DNA of 64,000 nt from Flagellimonas nanhaiensis (GTDB lineage Bacteria > Bacteroidota > Bacteroidia > Flavobacteriales > Flavobacteriaceae). Below are positions 25,745 to 35,378 of this stretch, in pieces (position 1 is the stretch's first letter; each line of letters opens with the position of its first letter). Location: NCBI RefSeq assembly GCF_003382275.1, contig NZ_QTJX01000001.1:1178001-1242000 (forward strand), in the 5' to 3' direction. The notes beneath the pieces are model-generated. The model searched no databases, was not told the origin of the DNA, and was given only the letters and a program-made list of their open reading frames with translations. The translations under genes were made by a program, and so were the position numbers.

Positions 25745-25933
25745 GGAGTTTTTTGGATTCAAGTAACGGGGTTTTATTTGAATTCTATTAAGATTCTATC
25801 AACACTCGTTACAACAACAAATAATTTCCAATCTACTGATAACATTTTGATAACAATAACAAATGTCGCTTGGAAAATAATATTTTATGCACTATTATGT
25901 AAGCTATATTCACCAGTAACCATAATTATATCC

Positions 25934-26797
25934 ATGAGGCAATTAAAAATCATCAAGCAAGTCACTAACCGTGAGTCCAAATCCCTAGACAAATACCTTC
26001 AGGACATTAGTAAGATTGATTTGATCACTGCCCAAGAAGAAGTGGAATTGGCACAAAGGATAAAGGCTGGTGACCAAGCTGCCCTTGAAAAACTGACCAA
26101 TGCCAATCTACGTTTTGTAGTTTCCGTTGCAAAACAGTACCAAAACCAAGGGTTAAAACTGCCCGATTTAATCAACGAAGGTAATCTTGGTCTGGTCAAG
26201 GCAGCACAAAGGTTTGATGAGACCAGGGGATTTAAATTTATCTCCTACGCCGTTTGGTGGATTCGCCAGTCCATCCTTCAAGCACTTGCCGAGCAATCCA
26301 GAGTGGTACGACTCCCATTGAACAAAATAGGTTCTATCAACAAAATCAAGAAAACGTTCTCCTATTTGGAACAGGCCCATGAAAGGCCTCCATCCGCAGA
26401 GGAAATTGCCAAGGAACTGGATATGACCATTTCTGAAGTGAAACAGTCGCTATCCAATACAGGAAGACATGTTTCCATGGATGCTCCCTTGAAAGAAGGC
26501 GAAACTTCAAGTTTGTATGATGTTCTTAATGTGGAAAATTCGCCAAAACCCGACAGGGGTCTAATGCACCAATCCCTGAATACGGAGATCAATCGTGCTC
26601 TGGACACATTATCTCCAAGGGAAGCAGATGTGATCAGACTATACTACGGTATCGGTGACCAACAATCTATGACCTTGGAAGAAATTGGAAGCACTTTTGA
26701 CCTTACACGGGAAAGAGTACGTCAAATACGAGAGAAAGCAATACGTAAACTAAGGCATACCTCTAAAAGTAAAATCTTAAAATCCTATCTTGGATAA
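25934..26797 (+). CDS. rpoD: Primary RNA polymerase sigma factor (RpoD/SigA type)
   Basis: A 287-residue sigma-70 factor, the short Bacteroidetes housekeeping type without the large N-terminal region 1.1. Region 1.2/2.1 ([16 protein letters not shown]), region 2.4 ([19 protein letters not shown]), region 3 and region 4.2 ([20 protein letters not shown]) are complete. It recognises the TAnnTTTG promoter class. The start at 25934 (MRQLKI) is the family start; 52 upstream in-frame codons are discarded. A strong terminator follows 8 bases after the stop. Confidence 0.97.
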   Translation: MRQLKIIKQVTNRESKSLDKYLQDISKIDLITAQEEVELAQRIKAGDQAALEKLTNANLRFVVSVAKQYQNQGLKLPDLINEGNLGLVKAAQRFDETRGFKFISYAVWWIRQSILQALAEQSRVVRLPLNKIGSINKIKKTFSYLEQAHERPPSAEEIAKELDMTISEVKQSLSNTGRHVSMDAPLKEGETSSLYDVLNVENSPKPDRGLMHQSLNTEINRALDTLSPREADVIRLYYGIGDQQSMTLEEIGSTFDLTRERVRQIREKAIRKLRHTSKSKILKSYLG

Positions 26798-26805
26798 AGA
26801 CAAAT

Positions 26806-26837
26806 AAAAAAGGGAACGTAGCTACGTTCCCTTTTTT
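26806..26837. terminator. Perfect 32-bp palindromic terminator after rpoD
   Basis: A perfect inverted repeat of two 16-base arms (AAAAAAGGGAACGTAG and its complement) with T-runs on both strands. It should work in both directions, ending rpoD on the plus strand and the microprotein pair on the minus strand. Confidence 0.9.
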
Positions 26838-26861
26838 ATGATATTCACTTAACTCAAGTCG

Positions 26862-26963
26862 TCAAGGACAATTCAGTTGGTTGATCTCAGATTCCACGAG
26901 TATGTTATTCAAATCCTGAATAAAGTTCAAATACGCCGTGTTTTCGTTGTTGGTATTTTTCAT
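26862..26963 (-). CDS. Microprotein A, 33 residues, paralogue of the adjacent microprotein
   Basis: An ATG-to-TGA frame encoding 33 residues, mostly acidic and helical, with core AYLNFIQDLNNILVESEI. It resembles the neighbouring 32-residue frame (10 identities in 22 aligned positions, pattern YLxFxQxLNxIL), which argues that both are translated. It starts 23 bases after the neighbour's stop and ends just before the bidirectional terminator, as expected for a short two-gene transcript. Function unknown. Confidence 0.5.
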   Translation of the reverse strand: MKNTNNENTAYLNFIQDLNNILVESEINQLNCP

Positions 26964-26986
26964 GGGGTAACTTTTTTCGGTGTTTG

Positions 26987-27085
26987 CTATAGGTAATCCA
27001 ATTCAGCCAATTCGTTCACGCTTAGGATTTCGTTCAATTCTTGTAGAAATGCCAAATATTCTTCTCCGTAGGTATCGTACAACAT
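26987..27085 (-). CDS. Microprotein B, 32 residues, paralogue of the adjacent microprotein
   Basis: An ATG-to-TAG frame encoding 32 residues, acidic, with core EYLAFLQELNEILSVNEL. It is the upstream member of a tandem pair with the 33-residue microprotein. The conserved YLxF(I/L)Q(D/E)LNxIL segment predicts one amphipathic helix, fitting a protein-binding peptide. No Shine-Dalgarno site is visible, which is normal in this phylum. No known family is recognised. Confidence 0.5.
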   Translation of the reverse strand: MLYDTYGEEYLAFLQELNEILSVNELAELDYL

Positions 27086-27223
27086 GGTATTCTATGGTTT
27101 ATTTTGGGGTCTTACTTACTAACGTAAACCTATTTGAAAGATTATGCTTATACAATAATTTGTGGTGAAAATGTGATTTTGAGTTGTGAAACGTTCCAGA
27201 TAAAAGAATGGCTTTTATATTTT

Positions 27224-27586
27224 CTAGTCATCCGTTTCAAAAATGTCCAAGTTCAGCTCAAAATTGAGATCTAAATCTTTGTCTATTCGAGCAGGGCGTA
27301 CATTGAATTCATCGTAGATAAAACATAGGTCCATAGAAAAACGTTTTTGTTCATCTTTAGGGGCAACCCGGAGTTTATGAAGCAAACCTTCATAGGTTTT
27401 AAGGGCTTTATCCTTAATCTTTGGATTTTCCGATGATTTCAACTTTTCCAGAAGCGCAAGGTCCTTTACGTCCCCGAATTCCAAAATCTGGTCCAGGAGC
27501 AAAAGTTTACAATCTATATCAGAGGCGTGTTCAAACAACTGATGAAAGATACTCTGGTGATATGCCGGTAAGGTATTATCTTCCAT
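27224..27586 (-). CDS. Conserved-looking hypothetical protein, helical repeat-like
   Basis: A 120-residue soluble protein without signal or membrane segment. The first 75 residues have HEAT-like helical periodicity (LLLLDQILEFGDVKDLALLEKL, with later LKTYEGLLHKL); the tail is acidic (DKDLDLNFELNLDIFETDD). It starts 16 bases after the end of the next unknown gene upstream on the same strand, so the two probably form an operon. No function is recognised. Confidence 0.65.
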   Translation of the reverse strand: MEDNTLPAYHQSIFHQLFEHASDIDCKLLLLDQILEFGDVKDLALLEKLKSSENPKIKDKALKTYEGLLHKLRVAPKDEQKRFSMDLCFIYDEFNVRPARIDKDLDLNFELNLDIFETDD

Positions 27587-27602
27587 GATGTTTAGTTTGT
27601 CC

Positions 27603-28385
27603 CTACATATTTTTCAGGGCTTTGATCTCATAATCAAGCAATGATTCCACTTTGGGATATTCCATTAAGAAATGGTCGTATAGGAATTTCAAATATTTAT
27701 AATCCTTGTCAGACTTGCAGGTAGTGTCCATTTGTTTAACAATGTCCAACAGTTCAACGGTATTCATCATCCGCAAACTGGGCATTACTTTTTGACATGC
27801 CACTTGGATTCCCTTAAGGTTCTGCATTTCCTGATTCAATTTTAGACTTCCAATGAATTCAAGAATGTTTTGCTTGTATATCCTAATGAATTCCTCCAGA
27901 AGCTCCATTTGCCCCATGCACTCTTCCAGCACAGGCTTAAGATTTACTTTTTGGGATGATATTCTGGTCTCCAGTACTTTTATTTCCATGCGAGCAACTT
28001 CATCTGGATTGGCCATGTCTTGGGATTTTTCTAAATCCCCAGCAACTGATTTTAGTTGGGCAACCAACTCTTTTTGTTCTTTGGTGAGCTTGGTGTTTTC
28101 AAAGGATTGAATCAGGGAGAATAACTTTTCAGATGGTTTTAGCTGCTTTTGGGGCCTCTCCAAAAGTTTGTTGGAAGAAGAAGGTTCAATTCCCATTTCC
28201 TGACATATTTGATCTAGTTGTCTCACTTCAGAAATGCCAAAAACCTTATCCTCTAGGCCGTTTTTGAAAACTTCGAACGATTTTTTAAGCTCTCCGGCTT
28301 CTACGATACCCAGCTCTTCATATGAAAAACTGCTCAATCCAATTTCCAATTTTTCCAGGTACCTCAATAATTCCCTTACCCCCAA
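27603..28385 (-). CDS. Hypothetical helical/coiled-coil protein
   Basis: A 260-residue, almost entirely helical, charged protein without signal or membrane segment. Heptad-like stretches run through the middle (around KELVAQLKSVAGDLEKSQ). No catalytic motif is seen. It is the first gene of a probable two-gene operon with the 120-residue protein. No in-frame ATG precedes the first residues; TTG at 28385 is the likely start, with another TTG at 28367. The dipeptidase gene runs divergently 124 bases away. Confidence 0.6.
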   Translation of the reverse strand: MGVRELLRYLEKLEIGLSSFSYEELGIVEAGELKKSFEVFKNGLEDKVFGISEVRQLDQICQEMGIEPSSSNKLLERPQKQLKPSEKLFSLIQSFENTKLTKEQKELVAQLKSVAGDLEKSQDMANPDEVARMEIKVLETRISSQKVNLKPVLEECMGQMELLEEFIRIYKQNILEFIGSLKLNQEMQNLKGIQVACQKVMPSLRMMNTVELLDIVKQMDTTCKSDKDYKYLKFLYDHFLMEYPKVESLLDYEIKALKNM

Positions 28386-28509
28386 ACTAGTTTTGTTTAT
28401 GATTAGTACACTAAAAATGTATATTAAACACAGACATTACAATTTAATGTTCTCTACCCCATGCTTTTTGTTGTCAAATTGCTTTATTTGTAGGTATAAA
28501 ATTTTTAAC

Positions 28510-29790
28510 ATGAAATACCTCTACACTTTCTGCTCCCTTATTTTTTTATTTTCCTGCGCTGAAAAAAAACAAGATAAAACCGAGACCCTTGAAGAAAAAG
28601 CGCAAAGAATACATGACAAAGTCATCACAATTGACACCCATGATGACATCAATGTGAAAAACTTTACTGATAGTATCAATTACACACAAAACCTTGATAC
28701 ACAGATTAATCTACCCAAGATGGACGCAGGTGGACTGGATGTAGCCTGGCTCATAGTCTACACAGGTCAAGATTCGTTGACCACTGAAGGATACCAAAAG
28801 GCTTCTGAAAATGCCATGGCAAAGTTTGAAGCTATCCATAGACTTTGTGATACCTATGCTCCTGACCAAATTGAACTTGCCCTTACTTCAGATGATGTTC
28901 GAAGAATCACGGAATCTGGCAAAAAAGTTGCCATGATCGGTGTTGAAAATGCCTACCCAATTGGAGAAGATCTTGCCAATTTTGAAGATTACCATGCCCG
29001 CGGAGCAAGGTATATTTCATTGTCCCATAATGGACATAGCCAATTCTGCGATTCCAATACCGGTGAAAAAGATAGCATTTGGCTTCATAATGGTTTAAGT
29101 GACCTGGGTAAAAAAGCTGTAAATGAGATGAATAGATTAGGAATGATGATTGATATCTCCCACCCTTCCAAAGAATCTATGATGCAAATGATAGCACTTT
29201 CAAAAGCCCCAATAATAGCCTCCCATTCCTCCGCCAGGGCACTATGCAATCACAGCAGGAACTTGGATGATGAGCAACTCTTGGCATTGAAAGAAAATGG
29301 TGGTGTGGTTCAGACCGTAGCATTCAGTTCTTATTTGCATACCGAAAAGCATGAAGCTCGTGCAGCCCATATGAAAGAAATATATAAAAGTGTTGCAGAT
29401 TCCTTGGGAGTGGATTGGTACGAACGTTCTCAGTTCTCCTCTCTGAGCAAGGAACAACGAGAAGCATTTATAAAAGTTTATCCTAAAGTCACCAAGTTGG
29501 CGAGGGAGCTTGCCAGTAAAGATTCAAGTGCTCCTCCTGCAGTTAATGTATCTGATTTTGTAGACCATATCGATTATATGGTGAAGCTCATAGGTATTGA
29601 TCATGTTGGTATCAGTTCCGATTTTGACGGTGGTGGCGGTATCGAGGGCTGGTCTGATGCCTCAGAAACCTTCAACGTTACTTTGGAATTGGTAAAACGT
29701 GGTTACACAGAAGAAGAAATCTCCAAACTATGGGGTGAAAACCTCCTTAGAGTTTTGGACGAAGTTCAGAGTATAGCGGCAGGCCTTTAA
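28510..29790 (+). CDS. Lipoprotein M19 dipeptidase (renal dipeptidase family)
   Basis: A 426-residue zinc dipeptidase with a lipoprotein signal (FCSLIFLFSC, Cys near residue 16). The binuclear zinc site is intact: IDTHDD near residue 45, the bridging Glu in IGVENAYP near 144, SHNGHS near 175, ISHPSK near 216 and SHSSARAL near 238. It hydrolyses dipeptides, including some D-amino-acid ones, at the cell surface. The start at 28510 gives the signal peptide; the frame extends 92 codons further upstream through the opposite gene and is not believed. Confidence 0.93.
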   Translation: MKYLYTFCSLIFLFSCAEKKQDKTETLEEKAQRIHDKVITIDTHDDINVKNFTDSINYTQNLDTQINLPKMDAGGLDVAWLIVYTGQDSLTTEGYQKASENAMAKFEAIHRLCDTYAPDQIELALTSDDVRRITESGKKVAMIGVENAYPIGEDLANFEDYHARGARYISLSHNGHSQFCDSNTGEKDSIWLHNGLSDLGKKAVNEMNRLGMMIDISHPSKESMMQMIALSKAPIIASHSSARALCNHSRNLDDEQLLALKENGGVVQTVAFSSYLHTEKHEARAAHMKEIYKSVADSLGVDWYERSQFSSLSKEQREAFIKVYPKVTKLARELASKDSSAPPAVNVSDFVDHIDYMVKLIGIDHVGISSDFDGGGGIEGWSDASETFNVTLELVKRGYTEEEISKLWGENLLRVLDEVQSIAAGL

Positions 29791-30207
29791 CTAAGGCCTG
29801 CCCTCCTCTTCTTTTTCCTTTTGGGCCAATCGGTCCTTAACGTATTCTATTTTGGTCTTACCATGCGGTTTGGGGTTTCCCTTATCGTCCAGGTTTACCA
29901 TGATGATGTTGTCAACGGTAACAATACTCTCATGGGTCATCTTATTTCTTACCTCACAGTTCAAGGAAATTGAAGTGACCCCAAATTTGATGACATCAAT
30001 GCCAATTTCAATAATATCGCCTTCAGCGGCGGTGCTCATGAAATTGATTTCGGACATGTATTTTGTGACAACTTTTTTGTTCTCCAATTGAATAATACTG
30101 TAAAGTGCGGCCTCTTCGTCAATCCAAGCCAGTACTTTACCTCCAAACAAGGTACCGTTGGCATTTAAATCTTCGGGTTTTACCCATTTTCTGGTATGAA
30201 AACGCAT
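29791..30207 (-). CDS. Hotdog-fold acyl-CoA thioesterase (YciA-like)
   Basis: A 138-residue single hotdog domain with the family sequence NANGTLFGGKVLAWIDEEAA, in which the Asn/Asp region forms the active site, and VTKYMSEINFMS in the core strand. It hydrolyses acyl-CoA thioesters; chain preference is unknown. The C-terminal tail is charged (DRLAQKEKEEE). It is convergent with the dipeptidase gene, with no bases between the two stops. Confidence 0.88.
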   Translation of the reverse strand: MRFHTRKWVKPEDLNANGTLFGGKVLAWIDEEAALYSIIQLENKKVVTKYMSEINFMSTAAEGDIIEIGIDVIKFGVTSISLNCEVRNKMTHESIVTVDNIIMVNLDDKGNPKPHGKTKIEYVKDRLAQKEKEEEGRP

Positions 30208-30381
30208 TGCAGGAAATTTTAGTCAATGATTATGCTGCAAAGTTAGCCCATAACCAAGATTTGCAATAGAAACTACCTTGGAATGATAACCGAATTATCA
30301 TTTTAGAATAATTCGACACTCGCAGGTGACAACTAAATAATTATTTCCACCTAGATTAAGGAATTACAAACCGAAATCCTA

Positions 30382-31278
30382 TTAGAATAATTTGCTTTGG
30401 GGTTGAATCAAGGTTTGTGGAATGGTAAGCCCGCAATCCAATCTTTTGTTGAGTCTTTCTATAAAATAGGCTGATAACAAAGGGGATTCCAATTCTATAT
30501 TTTGATGAACAAAATAATGGACGTTTTTCAATCCCTTTGCCTTCCAGGTTTCAAGCCGGTCTATCCAATCGTTCATGCGGGAATAGTCAGATTCATGATT
30601 TGCTCCAACATATCTAATAAAAGCTTCATTGTTGGTAAGTCTCATATGCATAAGATCTCTCCTACCCGCTGTGTCCACAAGAATATTTGCGATGTTATTC
30701 TCCTCCAATAGATGATATAGCTCTTGGGAAACTTTGTCATCGTTGAACCAATCCGTATGCCTAAACTCTATGGCCAGAGGGAATTCTTTTGGCCAATACT
30801 TAATGAACTGCTCTACCCTGTCCCAATTCTTCGGCCCAAAGTTGTTGTGCAACTGCACAAAAATGGTCCCCAACTTTTCTTTTAGAAGTGAAGTGACCTC
30901 AAGATAGCGATCTACAATATCATACACCTTATCGTTAAGTCTTCGCAAATGGCTTACTTCATTGGTCATTTTAGGAAAAAACTTGAAGTTTTCCGGAGTT
31001 TTGTCATACCATTTCTCATATTGTTCCCCAGGAAAAATTCTATAGAATGTAGCATTGAGCTCAATACTATTAAACTGAGCGGAATAATAGGCCAGTTCAT
31101 CTTTGGTTCCTCTTGGATAAAAATTCTTCAGATCCTGTCTGTTCCATTTGGCACAGCCCACAAATATTTTGCTTTCTCCAATATCTTTATACCTTGCCAA
31201 TACCACTTCGGTATCCGGGTGGTCTTCTGGAAACGTGAAATCTATCAGTTCTGGGTGGTCTACCTTACCAAATTTCAT
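30382..31278 (-). CDS. DUF72-family TIM-barrel protein
   Basis: A 298-residue DUF72 protein with the opening IFVGCAKWNRQDLKNFYP, the conserved FNSIELNATFYR and FKFFPKMTNEVSH segments, and the core IEFRHTDWF near residue 187. The family has a TIM-barrel resembling endonuclease IV-type folds, but no proven activity. ATG at 31278 is used rather than a TTG two codons upstream. It is a single-gene unit divergent from the LolA-like gene. Confidence 0.85.
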   Translation of the reverse strand: MKFGKVDHPELIDFTFPEDHPDTEVVLARYKDIGESKIFVGCAKWNRQDLKNFYPRGTKDELAYYSAQFNSIELNATFYRIFPGEQYEKWYDKTPENFKFFPKMTNEVSHLRRLNDKVYDIVDRYLEVTSLLKEKLGTIFVQLHNNFGPKNWDRVEQFIKYWPKEFPLAIEFRHTDWFNDDKVSQELYHLLEENNIANILVDTAGRRDLMHMRLTNNEAFIRYVGANHESDYSRMNDWIDRLETWKAKGLKNVHYFVHQNIELESPLLSAYFIERLNKRLDCGLTIPQTLIQPQSKLF

Positions 31279-31423
31279 ATACAAGCTTTATCCTATAAAG
31301 TTACGGATTATAAGTAAGAGGGAAACTGGCAAAGCAACTATCGATTACTACATTAATTCCTTAAATTGTAACATTTTCCATATTGAGCTTACTAACAATG
31401 TAATTCAAATAAAAACCTATTAA

Positions 31424-32191
31424 ATGAAAACAATCAAAACTGTATTTCTTGCATTAACATTGGCACTTGCTGCTCCTACTCAAGCCCAAAGCGTTGATGA
31501 AATCCTTAGCAACTATTTTGAGAACATAGGAGGCGCTGACAACTTCAAACAATTGGAAGGACTCAAATTTGACGGTACCGGTAGTCAACAGGGTTTTGAA
31601 TTTCCAATCTCGATGGTTCAACTCAAGGACGGCCGACAGATGTTTTCTTTCACATTTCAAGGAAAAGAAATCAAGCAGGGGGTTTATGATGGCGAAATTC
31701 TCTGGAACACAAATTTCATGACCATGAAAGCCGAGAAAAGTGACGCTGAACAAACAGCCAACTTTAAATTGAACACCAATGATTTTCCAGATTCTTTCAT
31801 GGACTACAAGGACAAAGGCTACACCGTTGAGCTACTTGGCACCGAAACTATGGAAGGTGCGGATACATTTAAGGTCAAATTGGTAAAAGAGCCAATAACC
31901 GTTGACGGGGTCGAGGAGGAAGATGTTTCTTTCTACTATTTTGACACAGAAGACTTTGTACCGATTGCTGTGGAGGCAATGGTTAGAACAGGTCCTGCCA
32001 AAGGCAAAATGTCCAAAACCGTGATGAGCGATTATCAAGAAGTTGATGGTCTATATTTTCCGTATTCAACCACGCAATATGTAGATGGTAATCTTATGTT
32101 TACGATGACCCTGGAGAACATTGAGCTCAATCCAACTGTGGAAGCTTCGGAATTTGCATTCCCAGAAGATATTGCAGAGGAAAAAGAGTAA
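31424..32191 (+). CDS. Exported LolA-like outer-membrane lipoprotein-sorting fold protein
   Basis: A 255-residue periplasmic protein with a Sec signal ending APTQAQ. The mature part has the all-beta LolA/LppX-type fold suggested by VDEILSNYFENIGG, a run of alternating beta-strands and the late DVSFYYFDTEDFVPIAVE segment, common in Bacteroidetes outer membrane lipoprotein-sorting proteins. It starts upstream of the VPS10-like protein gene with a 24-base gap, so the two are likely co-transcribed. It may bind a lipid or lipoprotein. Confidence 0.72.
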   Translation: MKTIKTVFLALTLALAAPTQAQSVDEILSNYFENIGGADNFKQLEGLKFDGTGSQQGFEFPISMVQLKDGRQMFSFTFQGKEIKQGVYDGEILWNTNFMTMKAEKSDAEQTANFKLNTNDFPDSFMDYKDKGYTVELLGTETMEGADTFKVKLVKEPITVDGVEEEDVSFYYFDTEDFVPIAVEAMVRTGPAKGKMSKTVMSDYQEVDGLYFPYSTTQYVDGNLMFTMTLENIELNPTVEASEFAFPEDIAEEKE

Positions 32192-32215
32192 CCATATCAC
32201 AACAATCAATCTAAA

Positions 32216-35200
32216 ATGAAAGGAAAGTATATTGTTTCCCTAGCATTTTTAATGCTAGCGGGACTGTTCGTTAATGCTCAGCAGACTTTGGCAAGCATTA
32301 AGGGCAAACAATTGTTCGGAGACCTAAAGGCGCGTCACATAGGACCGGCCTTGATGAGTGGTAGAATCAACGACATGGCGGTGCACCCAACCAACAGCCG
32401 TATTATTTATGCCGGTTCAGCTGGTGGAGGGGTATGGAAATCCAGTGATGCTGGGGTTTCGTTCAATCCCATTTTTGACGACTATTGCCAGTCCATTGGG
32501 TCGGTTGCCCTAGACCCCAATGACCCAGACAATACTATTTATGTTGGAACAGGTGAAACTTGGACCAGAAATAGTGTATCTGTTGGGGATGGACTTTATA
32601 AATCTGTAGATGGAGGTGCCAATTGGGCCAAAATCGGATTTGAAAATTCAGAGCGCATTGCCAATATCATTGTAAACCCGGAAAATTCCAAAGAAATCTA
32701 TGTTGGAGTTCTTGGAGCTCTTTGGGGGGACAGTGAAGAGCGTGGTGTATTCAAAACCACTGATGGTGGGGAAACCTGGGAAAAACTACTGTACATCAAC
32801 GCTAAAACAGGATGTGCCGACCTGGCTATGGACCCGAAGAATCCAAATGTGATGTACGCATCTATGTGGGAGTTCAGACGCACTGGGTGGTCTTTTGATT
32901 CAGGAGGAGAAAACAGTGCACTTTATAAAACAACAGATGGAGGTAAAACCTGGAACAAAATCCATAATGGTTTTCCAGAAGGCAAATTAGGACGTTTGGC
33001 CATTGCCATTGCTCCATCCAATTCCAATGTTTTATATACTGTGATTGAAGCTGAAAAAGATGAGCGCAAAGGGCTTTATCGAAGTGATGATGCCGGAGAA
33101 TCTTGGAAGCAACTGAATAACGATTTCGGAATTACGGTTCGTCCATTCTATTTCTCTAGGATTGTTGTTGACCCTCGCGATGAGGATGTTGTGGTAAAAG
33201 GAGGTCTTTTTGGTTCAATTTCAAGAGACGGCGGTAAGACTTTCAAAAACCTGGGCAACATGCATGCCGATATTCATGATATTGTTTTCAGCATTAAAGA
33301 CTCCGACATCATGTACGTTGGTACAGATGGAGGTGTCTACCGAAGCTGGGATGGCGGCAATACCATGGAAATTGTACAAAATATGCCTCTAAGTCAGTTC
33401 TATCATATCAGTATTGATGATGCAGAACCTTATAATGTATATGGCGGATTGCAGGACAACGGTTCTTGGTGGGGACCTTCCTCCTCCCCTGGCGGTGTTG
33501 AAGCTCGGGATTGGAACTCTTTAGGGTTCGGAGATGGTTTTAGGGTACTAAAACATCCTACCAAAAGTATTGTGTATTCGGAAATGCAGGGAGCACAAAA
33601 TGTGTGGCGTATTGATACCGAAAAGAACCTGGTAAAAACAATTCAACCCCTTCCAACTGAGGAAAAGCAGAAACTCAGATTCAATTGGAATGCTCCCATG
33701 GCCGTAAGTAAAAATCAGCCGGACAGATTCTATATGGGTAGTCAGTTCCTGCACAAATCCGAGGATATGGGAGAAACTTGGGAGATAATCTCTCCTGACC
33801 TGACAACCAATGATCCTGCTAAACAAAACCAGGAAGATTCGGGAGGACTTTCCACAGACAACTCTGGTGCAGAGAACCACACCACTATTTTTACTATCGC
33901 CGAGTCACCGTTGAATGAAAACGTGATTTGGGTTGGAACTGATGATGGTAACGTTCAAGTAACCCAAGATGGAGGAAAGACCTGGACAAATACCATTGCC
34001 AATATCCAAGGTTTACCTCAAAATACCTGGTGCTACCATATTGAGGCCAGTACTTTTGATAGTGGCACGGCCTACGCTGTATTTGATGGGCATACCCAAA
34101 ACGATAAAACTCCATATGCCTACAAAACCACTGACTATGGCAAAACATGGACCAATATCATCACTGATGATGTGTATGGTTTTGCAAGAAACATTCAAGA
34201 GGACTATGTTAACCCAGACCTATTGTTCCTTGGGACAGAATTTGGGCTGTATATAACCATGGATGGAGGCAAGAATTGGAAAAAGTTCACCAACAATATG
34301 CCTTCGGTTGCTGTGCATTTTATTGACCTGCATAAAGGAACCAACGATTTGGTCATGGGAACACATGGAAGGGGCGTAATCATCTTAGATGATATTTCAC
34401 CACTTCGAGAAATTAACGAAGAAGTATTGAACACCACCCTACATTTCTTTGATACGCAGCCTACGGTAATTGACGAAACCAGTACATTTTCTGGAAATTT
34501 TGGAACAGAGACAGAATTTAAAGGCTCAAGTAGATCAAACAATGTACGCCTTACCTACTTCCTGAAAAAGCGTCATACTTTTGGAAAAATGGGTATGGAA
34601 ATTAAAAACGACCAAGGAAAGGTGGTTGCTACAATTCCGCCAGGAAAATCCAAGGGAGTCAATATTGTTGAATGGAACTACAAACTAAAGCAACCTAAAA
34701 TTGCAACAGGGAAAACCTTTAGCTTTGGAGGGTTTACTGCCCCACAAGTACCAGCAGGCACTTATACGGCGGTAATGACCAAAGGTAAGCAAACCTTCGA
34801 GCACAATTTTGAGCTGGTCTATGATTCAAAGTCTAAACTAAGTGTAAAAGACAGAGATGATAAGAACGGGACCACCATGAAGCTCTATGACATGACCCAA
34901 GACCTTGCTTTTCTTGTGTATGAGGTTGACCAACTGCTTGCAAGTGCCGAAGAAAATAGAGATAAGAAAACATTGGCCAAGCTTAATGAGCTAAAAGAAA
35001 CCTTGGTCATTACCACTGGGGACAACTATGTGGGCAGTGCGGAGCCACAACTCAGGGAAAAAATGGCAAATCTGTACAGCAAGGTAGCTGCTAGCTACGA
35101 TGCTCCTACTCCTGATGACCTTCAAAACCTTATGGTTATTTCAGAAAGATTTTCGCAGGCAAGGGAAGATTTCACAAAAATCAAGAACAAATACTTGAAA

Positions 35201-35248
35201 AAACAGACCGTAGAGCTAAAAAGCTTTGAGGACTTTTTGAAAGATTAA
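32216..35248 (+). CDS. VPS10/sortilin-like BNR-repeat exported protein
   Basis: A 1010-residue exported protein with a Sec signal ending FVNAQ. Residues 30-740 form beta-propellers marked by about eleven Asp-box motifs, for example SSDAGVSF, SVDGGANW, TTDGGETW, TTDGGKTW, SDDAGESW, SRDGGKTF, TQDGGKTW, TTDYGKTW and TMDGGKNW. The C-terminal 250 residues include an Ig-like stretch and a helical tail. Such proteins are often labelled glycosyl hydrolases, but the Asp-boxes are structural and no sialidase catalytic site is evident. Binding or peptidase-linked roles are equally possible. Confidence 0.85.
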   Translation: MKGKYIVSLAFLMLAGLFVNAQQTLASIKGKQLFGDLKARHIGPALMSGRINDMAVHPTNSRIIYAGSAGGGVWKSSDAGVSFNPIFDDYCQSIGSVALDPNDPDNTIYVGTGETWTRNSVSVGDGLYKSVDGGANWAKIGFENSERIANIIVNPENSKEIYVGVLGALWGDSEERGVFKTTDGGETWEKLLYINAKTGCADLAMDPKNPNVMYASMWEFRRTGWSFDSGGENSALYKTTDGGKTWNKIHNGFPEGKLGRLAIAIAPSNSNVLYTVIEAEKDERKGLYRSDDAGESWKQLNNDFGITVRPFYFSRIVVDPRDEDVVVKGGLFGSISRDGGKTFKNLGNMHADIHDIVFSIKDSDIMYVGTDGGVYRSWDGGNTMEIVQNMPLSQFYHISIDDAEPYNVYGGLQDNGSWWGPSSSPGGVEARDWNSLGFGDGFRVLKHPTKSIVYSEMQGAQNVWRIDTEKNLVKTIQPLPTEEKQKLRFNWNAPMAVSKNQPDRFYMGSQFLHKSEDMGETWEIISPDLTTNDPAKQNQEDSGGLSTDNSGAENHTTIFTIAESPLNENVIWVGTDDGNVQVTQDGGKTWTNTIANIQGLPQNTWCYHIEASTFDSGTAYAVFDGHTQNDKTPYAYKTTDYGKTWTNIITDDVYGFARNIQEDYVNPDLLFLGTEFGLYITMDGGKNWKKFTNNMPSVAVHFIDLHKGTNDLVMGTHGRGVIILDDISPLREINEEVLNTTLHFFDTQPTVIDETSTFSGNFGTETEFKGSSRSNNVRLTYFLKKRHTFGKMGMEIKNDQGKVVATIPPGKSKGVNIVEWNYKLKQPKIATGKTFSFGGFTAPQVPAGTYTAVMTKGKQTFEHNFELVYDSKSKLSVKDRDDKNGTTMKLYDMTQDLAFLVYEVDQLLASAEENRDKKTLAKLNELKETLVITTGDNYVGSAEPQLREKMANLYSKVAASYDAPTPDDLQNLMVISERFSQAREDFTKIKNKYLKKQTVELKSFEDFLKD

Positions 35249-35265
35249 ATCTCTTTGAAATCAGC

Positions 35266-35300
35266 AAAAGAACCACCCTATTTCAGGGTGGTTCTTTGTT
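35266..35300 (+). terminator. Rho-independent terminator after the VPS10-like gene
   Basis: A 13-bp perfect stem (AAAGAACCACCCT and its complement) with a 5-base loop (ATTTC) and a short T-rich tail, 18 bases after the stop codon. Confidence 0.9.
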
Positions 35301-35378
35301 TATAACGCAGTTGAAAAGTAATCTGTAAAGGTCAGCACCCAAAAATTGTATTAAGTAATTTTATTAAAACTTACAACC

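Noticed and set aside
25778..25933. 52 extra codons before the sigma factor Met
   Set aside because: The sequence is AT-rich and unlike sigma factor N-termini; known relatives are 287 residues long from the Met at 25934.
28234..28509. 92 extra codons before the dipeptidase Met
   Set aside because: They run antisense through another gene and lack a signal peptide; the Met at 28510 gives a normal lipoprotein signal.
30290..30345. AATGATAA/TTATCATT hairpin as a terminator
   Set aside because: The stem is short and AT-only, and a second overlapping pairing competes with it; too weak to report.
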